Source: Monosporascus cannonballus
Lineage: Eukaryota; Ascomycota; Sordariomycetes; Xylariales
Direction of reading: 5' to 3'
Length of the DNA stretch: 64,000 nt
Assembly: GCA_004154925.1 (NCBI GenBank)
Contig: QJNS01000145.1
Location: 62,001 to 126,000, forward strand
Below the pieces are notes generated by a model that ran no database searches, was not told the origin of the DNA, and saw only the letters and a list, made by a program, of their open reading frames with translations. Positions 57,001-64,000 of the stretch are shown here, one piece after another; position 1 is the stretch's first letter; each line of letters begins with the position of its first letter. The position numbers and the translations under genes were made by a program.

Positions 57001-59365
57001 CCTTATGCCTGTATTCGTCGTTATTATCGATCGAATATTAAGATTTTAATTTTTTCTCTTTTTTCGTTTATTAACAAAAAAATAAAACGAATTTTACTTA
57101 ACCAGTTATTCCGTTAATTAAAATTCCGTATTGGCGTATCCATAATAATCCTAAGATTATATCGTAATTCCCAAATAAAACGATATCGAAATTAACCGTT
57201 TAATATCGTCTTTAAATAAAAATTTCGAAATAATCAATTTCGCGTATAATTTTTCCGATATCGTAAGCGAATTCCTAACCTTTAATATTCGTTATTATAT
57301 AAGGTTCTAACTTATATTTCCATAGTAATTTAAGCTTATTAACCGTATCTTGTACAATATAATTTCCACCTAAAGCTCCGTAATTTACTATTACGATATA
57401 CCAATACGTTCCGATTCGTATATCTAAAGTAATAAGGTCGTTAGCGTTTCCTATTATCGCATTTAAAACCTTTTTTGAAAATTTTCTTTAATTCCTTTAA
57501 GTTTTGTTATTTTGCGGCTTTTTTATAGATAACTTTTTTTTTAATTCCTATTCGAATTTATCGAACCTTGCTTATATTTTTTCGTTTAACGCATTTAGCT
57601 ATTATATCTGTCATTATTATCGGCATATTGTCTTTTCGAACCGTATTAATTGTTCCTAATTTTCTTACAATTTTTTTCCCTATCGAATAAACTGTTTTTT
57701 TATGTTTGCGATTATATCCTATTATACGTCGTTTTGACTATCGTTCCAAAAATCTTTTATAAATTAATATATTTCTTCCTTAATAACCTTTTTTTTAAGG
57801 ATCCGTAATAAATATTAATTAAAAATGGAAATCCGTAATAATTTTCTAATAATATTTTTTTTACCGTACATTAAATTAACTTTTTTTCCGTTTAATAATT
57901 ATATTATCCATAATAACAAAAAAGGTTCTTTTACGGGCATTATTTTTTTTTCAGATTAACTTTTTACTTCGGCCAATTATTAAACATTTTCTGGGGTTAT
58001 GGTTCGAAATTATCGATACCATTATTTATTATTCTTATTATGCCCGGTACGGTTTAGAAAATCGAATCCTTTATAATATATTCGGGTAATTCGTACGTAA
58101 ATATAATATTTTTATTTTTCGTAATCGGGATATTCTCGTCGTCGACAATGTATAACATATATTTTACCGTATTAATTAAGTATTTTAAAATAAAATTCTT
58201 TTATCTAATCCCGGTATTCGTATAGCTATCCTTAAAATACTTCTTACTATATTTGCAATATTTATCGAATTTACTTTTTGACTTTTCGCATTTTTTGTCA
58301 AATCTCTTATCGTAATGGTCCTAATTGAACTTTTTGTCGTAAACCTAATATATATTTGGCTTGGATTATCTTAATAATTTTGCTATCGTTTCCTTAATTA
58401 TTCCTAAATTATTTCTCCGGTATAAGGATTTAATTATCTTATCGTAACTTTTTAGGTTTCTTATATTTATAAGCTTTATATTCTATTTTGCCGGAATTAA
58501 AACATTTAATCTGGCTTTAATCTTATTTGTAAGTAACGCCGAATTCCATAAGTCCTAACGCCGTTCCGTAAAAAATAAAAAGTACGTCTTTTTTTTTCTC
58601 CTAGTTGGACTTATATTTCGAACATAAGGCGTATTATTCTTTTTTCTTTTATCATTTTTCAAATTATCGATTATTAATTTTAATTACTTTTATAATATAC
58701 CGGTCCAGGGTAACTAATTACTTAATCCGAATAATCTTATTTTTTATCTCATTTTTTAACCCTTTATAAAATATGTCGATAAAAACGTCGGCTTCGTTAT
58801 TTCTCTATCTTACTTTAATCGCAAAACTTTTGAAAGCTACGGCGTACTTAAACGCAAATTCTTTTTATCGGAATTATAAAAGTTATTAAGCCGTTAATTG
58901 TTTTTTATCCGGATTACCAAAATTATTACGTATTTGGTTTTGGAAATTAATATAAATCAAAAAGATTTTATTAATAAAATCCTTCTTATTTACTTTTCCT
59001 ATTTCCAGGAAATTTCTTATAATAGGCTTAAATTAATTAGCCGCATTTCCTATTAGACATACTTTTATTGTTAAAACCATATCCGCTAAGTTATTAAGAT
59101 TTAAAAAGCGAAAATAAACTCGTATCTAAATTAAGAAAATTTAAAAGTTACCTTTTTTATTATAAGGTTCTGGTTTCTTTAACTTTATGCAAACGAAAAA
59201 GGGTTAGATAAATAACGTAGCCCTAAATTATCGAACTTCTTTCTCTAGCTCCTAAATTCAAGCCTAAAACTACTAAGTAAAAGTTTTCTAAGTGCTAATC
59301 GACATTTTAACAATATTAAATATTACTCAGAATTTAACGGTATTACTAAACAAAAGCTTATAACG
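54040..59365 (-). pseudogene. Gag-pol of element D (RIP-killed)
   Basis: The chromodomain at about 54040-54130 is the best preserved of the family (YLIKWKKYPNSENTWEPAKN, Trp codons intact). The reverse transcriptase pair reads Asp-Asn at 56267-56272 instead of Asp-Asp. Integrase, RNase H, reverse transcriptase, protease and Gag follow to the right as in element C. The plus-strand frame at 55047-55430 is an antisense shadow of integrase. Confidence 0.88.
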
Positions 59366-59755
59366 TATAACGGCTATACGGTTTAACCAATTATTAAACC
59401 TAAGTTAACGGATTTATATAAATAAGAATATCATAAAAATCTAAATAATAAATATAATAATTTATTACGTTTCGTAATATTAAAAATATTTTAAATAACG
59501 ATATTTTATTATAAATTAATATTATATAAATTATGGAAATAATAATTATTTTATATTTTTATTTTATCTTTTTATAATCCTAAGATTCGTTAAATTCGCC
59601 AGCGATCTTTACGATCCAGGACTTGTTGGACTCGCCGGCGATCCTTACGATCCAGGACTCGCTGGACTCGCCAGCGATCCTCGGGATCACGTGATCTGGG
59701 GCGTTTCCACTCCTCTTGACCGTTTCTGGTTATGCCAAGTGGCTGGGTCATGACA
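59366..59755 (-). repeat. Right (5') LTR of element D, three 36-bp units
   Basis: It starts TATAACGGCT and ends GGGTCATGACA. It has three 36-bp hairpin units near 59577-59690, one fewer than the left LTR, which accounts exactly for the 36-bp length difference. The outer half is little affected by RIP. Confidence 0.92.
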
Positions 59756-60544
59756 CCTAAGGCTTTACTGCGCTCTGTAAGTACATAGCGCGGTCGGCGA
59801 CCTTACGATATGTACATATGTAAGTGTTTAGGGATTAGATTTTTTTTTTTGCGGGGGGGTTGCCTTTCGGTTATTTTTAGCCTTTAGCAGCCTTTGTAAA
59901 AAATAGAACCCTGATTTTCGATATATTGCCTGTTACGGTTGCACCTTATACTGCTACGCCACCAGGGCAAAAGATCGGTGGAATGATCGCAATTATGGCA
60001 ACCATCCTAGTGCTTACAGCTGTATACCTACTGGAGACGTTACGGTGAGACAAGGCCGTAACATTGCCCAGGTCGTCGAATTAGCTAATTCATCCAATTT
60101 GAGTTTGGTTATTTTAATTTAGCTTATAAAGATTTGCTGTGCATAAAAGTGTCTAAATAAATATTTAAAAAATAAATGATAATAGTGGAATATAAAACTA
60201 AAAATATTAATGCTTTATAATAAGTTGAAATTATAATAGTTTTACATTTGTTTTTAACATTTTAATTATTTTAACATAAGTAATTTTTAAAAAGAGATAT
60301 ATATCCACTTTATTTTTAAAGTGATTTTGAATTAGTTGATTTACAAAAAAAAAATATTAAAACTATTATTTACGAAATTTTTAATAAGAAAAATAAAGAT
60401 AAGTTTTGGAGAAATTGATAAAAAATATAATATTAAAATTGTTACACTAATATATTTCAAATTGAGATAAATTTTATTGTAGAATTATACATCCTGAAAA
60501 AAGAAAATTATTTTTAGGTAATAATATATTGAACTGGAGCGGGG
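59756..60544. other. Near-normal patch followed by AT-rich DNA
   Basis: 59756 to about 60120 is near-normal in composition, continues the DNA left of element D, and has no open frame of note. It includes a run of T then G near 59850-59870. AT-rich sequence without motifs follows. Confidence 0.5.
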
Positions 60545-60795
60545 TGTTACACTCATGATCAGGCTCGGCTGATTAGAAAGTCCGGGTCTCGCATGTATAT
60601 TAAGAAGTTCTTTTTCGCCATGGGTTCAACCCCTAGATATCACTAGCCACCACTACCGCTTAGCATGTTTTCTGTCATTTTCATTCATCGAGGTTCAACA
60701 CCAGCAATATAATCGGATTAAGTTTTTCATCTCGACAATCCCATTCCGTACCGTGATATAAAATGATTATTTAAACTGATCAAGAGCAATGCACC
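60545..60795. repeat. Dispersed short repeat U, uninterrupted inverted copy
   Basis: It runs from GTGTTACACTCATGATCAGG to GATCAAGAGCAATGCACC. It is the reverse complement of the copy split by element C and contains the single CAGAA that became duplicated there. Two GGTTCAAC segments recall tRNA B boxes, but no A box or full tRNA is visible. Confidence 0.75.
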
Positions 60796-61493
60796 CCCTT
60801 ACCCTATTTAAATATATATTTAAAATATATTTTAATGTAATATCTTTCAACCAGACCGTTTTATAAAATAGTACTATATATTTTATTAGATTTTATAACT
60901 AAATTTTGTAAAAAGAGAAAAAGTAAGAAAGATTTTATCGAAATAAATATTTTTTATATATAGGTTTATAAGTCGATTAATTAATATTTAATATTATTTA
61001 ATATTTTTCAAGTATTTTCTAAATGCTAATTTTGGTATTATATTTGAACCCTTAATAATATTCCTTAACAATATCATAAATAAAACACCTTTTAATATTC
61101 TTTATTAAACGTTATATAATAAAATAAATAAGGTTTTATTTCGGTTAAAGGCATTTTCGAATGAACCATGGCTTAAAATAATTATAATTATTTTTAACAG
61201 TGTGGTTAAGAAATATATAAAAAAATAATTTAATTTTCAACGCGATTATAATCGTTTACAAACGTTGAAATAAGTATGTATATTCTGGAATTATAAATTG
61301 ATTAAACCGTAATAATTATTTATAATACTATAAACCGTATTAGTATTTCTTTTTCTTTATTACGTATTTTAATATTTTATGTTCTTTATAAATAAGCGCT
61401 CGTAATCCTTCACTTTAATTCGTCTCAAAATCTGAATTTCGAAACTCTTACACCCGCCACTATTCTTCTTTCCCAATTTTACAAGCAGCTTTT
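60796..61493. other. AT-rich DNA, unassigned
   Basis: RIP-like sequence with stops in all frames and no motif. Confidence 0.5.
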
Positions 61494-63100
61494 TATAACG
61501 GCTAAGAAGTTCAATCAACTATTAAATCTTAATCGTCCAGGATTATATTAGCAGAAATATCGTAAAAATCAAAATAATAAAATAACTCAATTACGCTTGA
61601 TAATACTAAAAATATCTGACATAATGAATTTCAAGTAAAAATTCATATTATTTCTTATTATACCTTAAAATATTTAATATGTTTAACTCTTTAAGGGTTT
61701 CAAATTCACTAAACCTTGTATATTTACTTAAAAATCTAAGATACTAAGATTTTTAACGGCTTTATGCCCGTGATTTAATTCTATATTTATGTTAGGTTTA
61801 GTCTTTTTTATCTCAACTGTTTTTAGGCTCGGCAAAGCTATTGAATTATAAAATCATATTTTTAAAATCGCTGTTTTTCTAAAATTCTTACTTCGTAAAC
61901 TGTTTTTTCTCTCCATATTTTATCATCTCTAGTTATATTAAAAAAACTCGTTCTCGCCAACGTATTTACGTTTTTCCTTTATAAAAACAAAATTCTTCTT
62001 TTTAAATTTATTATAGCTTCTTATTTCAGTTGTAAAAAAGCTAAACGGTTTTCCGTAATTTCGTAAAATATGCGCGATATATTCATTATAGCGGTGCTTA
62101 TAAGATTCTCGAATCGTTTAAAACTAAATATAAAAAACTGTTTTGAAACAATCTTTTAGAGCATAATAATAAATAGGTCCAAAAAGGGTCACGTATTATT
62201 ACTAATAAATTAAATCGTTTTTATATATATCGGCACTTGTTTCGTATATCGAAGTATAACAATATTTTGTTATAGTATTAAGAATATTAAAATGAAAAAG
62301 AGGTTAACGTTTTCGAACAATAACGAAAATAATTTACAATTAAAAACACCGCCTTAATACCAGTTACCGCCCTTTTAAATGAAAATAATTTTAATATTAT
62401 TAAATAATTCGTAATTTAAACGTTTTGTAAAATACTTTCGGTATTTTAAATAATAACTTCTTAATAGGCGTTAAGTATTTACGAGATTTCTCTTCATGTT
62501 TTCAAATATTATCGCACTTTGGATACTTTTTTATTTAATTCAGTATTACGTAAGTCCATTTCTTTTTCCAAAATCGAAAATTTCCCTATTTCGTATTTAA
62601 TTTCGTTCTATACTTCTATATCGTTTTATTTCGTATGAATTTTAATAATATTTATTATTAATTGGAAAAAGAAACTTAAAAGTTTAAATAATGTTTAACG
62701 TTTGGTAAATTTTCCAGCCGATAATTAATTTTTCTAGTTTTTTTTTATTCGTTTTAGTTTTATCGATATGTATAAAATCGAATTCTTTATTGAGTTTTTT
62801 CAGTTAAATACTTATCGTAATTAAATAAGTTGTTATCTCATTTTCTAAAATTAAGTCTTTATCCATTTTATTTATAATATTTATTTATTTAATTACATAA
62901 GATTTTTATGTGCTTTTGAAATTTTTTATATATATTAATTTAAGATATTTTAAAATATATATTATTTTAACGTTAATAAATATATTATATAGTTCCTTAT
63001 AAATATTAGATATAAACTTAAAGTTTAACATTTATTAAGATTTTTTAAATGCTTTCGCAATAGTTAATATAATGAGCCAATTATATAACTAGTAATTTTT
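61494..63100 (-). mobile_element. Chromovirus element E, truncated on the right by another insertion
   Basis: A divergent LTR of the family (about 61494-61853, with TATATTAGCAGAAATATCG) is followed by an antisense zinc-cluster frame, the chromodomain end on the minus strand (about 62510-62590) and decayed integrase. Similarity stops at 63100, where a new sequence begins. If the element is complete, its other end lies outside the window. Confidence 0.75.
61854..62490 (+). pseudogene. Antisense zinc-cluster ORF of element E (dead)
   Basis: The frame reads YFSCKKAKR for the first half, then a frame change, then KYARYIHYSGAYKILESFK at about 62066-62120. Tyr stand at 62069, 62078 and 62099, the three Cys positions of the second half (x2, x6). 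Basic residues follow. Same place and orientation as in elements A-D. Confidence 0.55.
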
Positions 63101-64000
63101 TGTAAGAATATAGCCCCTATAAGGATAAGGCTGGTAGCCGACCAGCCACCGATCAGTTACCGACCCACTTACTAGTATAAATCCATTATGTAGCAGCTAA
63201 TGGGAAACGCCAGATGGAAACAACCTAATATACTTATTTTTTAAAATCTGTTTTACGATTAGTCGGAAATTACCTTACCAAGCTTATAACTATTTATTAT
63301 TTTACAATTTTTCCATCTGCCATGGAAGATAACGCGATAATTACTAGAAGCAGAATTCGCCGACTGCAAAACGAACTTAAATTACCAGTTAAGAAAACCG
63401 CCAATCGGAACCCAACCGATAAGTAATCGATTACGGTATGGGAATAGGCGAAAAAGCTTATAACGGAATTTTAACAAATAAAAAGTTATGGTTCCCGGGA
63501 TCCCGAATTACCTTATATATATAATAAAAATACGTCCCGATAACTATTAATTAAACGGTTAAAAAATAAACGTAATATAACAAATACGTTTCGGAATTTA
63601 AAATAAAAAAAGTTAAATTTTTTAATAATAATTAAATTTTAAAAATTATTCGTTAACAAAATAAATAATATTCGGAATTATTCCGATAACTGGCCGAATA
63701 ATAAATAATAATATAAGTTAAAAAAATAAAGTTTTATAAATTAATTACGATATCGACGTAAAAACCTAAAGGCGATAAACGAATACCGCGTTATAATTAT
63801 CCGAAATTTTTTAAACGTACGTTAATTAAAAAAAGATTAAATAAAAGTTATTACGGAAATTTATGCCGAAAGGTTAGGGCAAAATACCTTTATTTATATC
63901 TAATAAGCCATAGGCTATATGGATATTTTTATTACGAACATTTAATAATTATACTATATTTCGTTTAATTATTTTAATTATAAAAAAAATCGAAAATAAA
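63101..64000 (+). mobile_element. Start of another retroelement with a Gag-like frame, cut by window end
   Basis: A sharp change at 63101 begins TGTAAGAATATAGCCCC, which could be an LTR start; the first 200 bases are nearly free of RIP. An ATG at 63322 opens MEDNAIITRSRIRRLQNE on the + strand. It is interrupted by stops after about 35 codons but continues in the same frame with Lys/Asn-rich sequence including INEYRVIIIRNFLNVR and VITEIYAERLGQNTFIYI, which has a Gag-like character. Family unknown; it inserted into the integrase region of element E. Confidence 0.45.

Larger units (their letters stand above)
52983..59755 (-). mobile_element. Chromovirus element D (Gypsy), complete with target duplication
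   Basis: The 6773-bp element has LTRs at 52983-53408 (426 bp) and 59366-59755 (390 bp), and perfect CCTAA duplications at 52978-52982 and 59756-59760. Gag-pol is on the minus strand and the antisense zinc-cluster frame on the plus strand. Its LTR core differs from the 396-bp type by carrying 36-bp hairpin units, so it is a third LTR subfamily on a shared backbone. Confidence 0.93.

Noticed and set aside
60600..60730. GGTTCAAC segments in repeat U as a tRNA-derived SINE
   Set aside because: There is no A box, no clover-leaf fold and no poly-A or T-rich tail that I could see.

Overview
This window looks like a chromosome segment from a filamentous ascomycete (Pezizomycotina). Genes have short GT-AG introns of about 50-80 nt, and there are HET, NACHT and ankyrin families. 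Ordinary GC-balanced DNA alternates abruptly with very AT-rich DNA full of dead retrotransposons. The decay has the mark of repeat-induced point mutation (RIP): Trp codons turned into stops, Cys into Tyr, and TpA excess on both strands.

Layout. (1) 1-9655, GC-balanced: a 5'-truncated polytopic membrane protein gene, a frameshifted remnant of a UbiA-family prenyltransferase or cyclase, a broken HET-domain gene, an intact three-exon gene for the proteasome deubiquitinase Rpn11, and an intact single-exon gene of unknown function. (2) 9656-46699, AT-rich: nested and single copies of one chromodomain-bearing Gypsy (chromovirus) family, a second Gypsy family on the + strand, a lightly mutated Tc1-like transposase fragment, and a short dispersed repeat. 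(3) 46750 to about 52040, a GC-balanced island: a six-exon gene predicted to encode a Ras-type GTPase fused to seven ankyrin repeats and an alpha/beta hydrolase, with a NACHT (NLR-type) pseudogene running divergently from it. (4) 52041-64000, AT-rich again: another complete chromovirus copy, a truncated copy, the same dispersed repeat, and the start of a further element.

The transposon structures resolve to the base. Element A (11526-18356, target duplication TTTAG) sits inside the left LTR of element B (11247-24784). Removing A restores an LTR of exactly 396 bp, equal to B's other LTR and to both LTRs of element C (25802-32505, target duplication CAGAA). Element D is 52983-59755 (target duplication CCTAA). 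Element E (61494-63100) is cut by another insertion. A fragment of a related element lies in the opposite orientation at about 45.6-46.7 kb.

The most striking observation is shared by the whole chromovirus family. Between the chromodomain end of pol and the 3' LTR, every copy carries a second reading frame on the strand opposite to pol. It encodes a fungal Zn2Cys6-type cysteine cluster (C-x2-C-x6-C-x8-C-x2-C-x6-C, mostly read today as Tyr after RIP), followed by a basic, Glu/Lys-rich stretch that looks coiled-coil. Its 3' end overlaps the chromodomain coding end tail-to-tail. It looks like a retroelement-borne, antisense-encoded zinc-cluster protein that could be transcribed from the 3' LTR.

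The second notable item is the Ras-ankyrin-hydrolase gene. It sits in a transposon-bounded island beside a dead NLR, and there is a dead HET gene elsewhere in the window. Both point to turnover of fungal allorecognition or innate-immunity-type genes.
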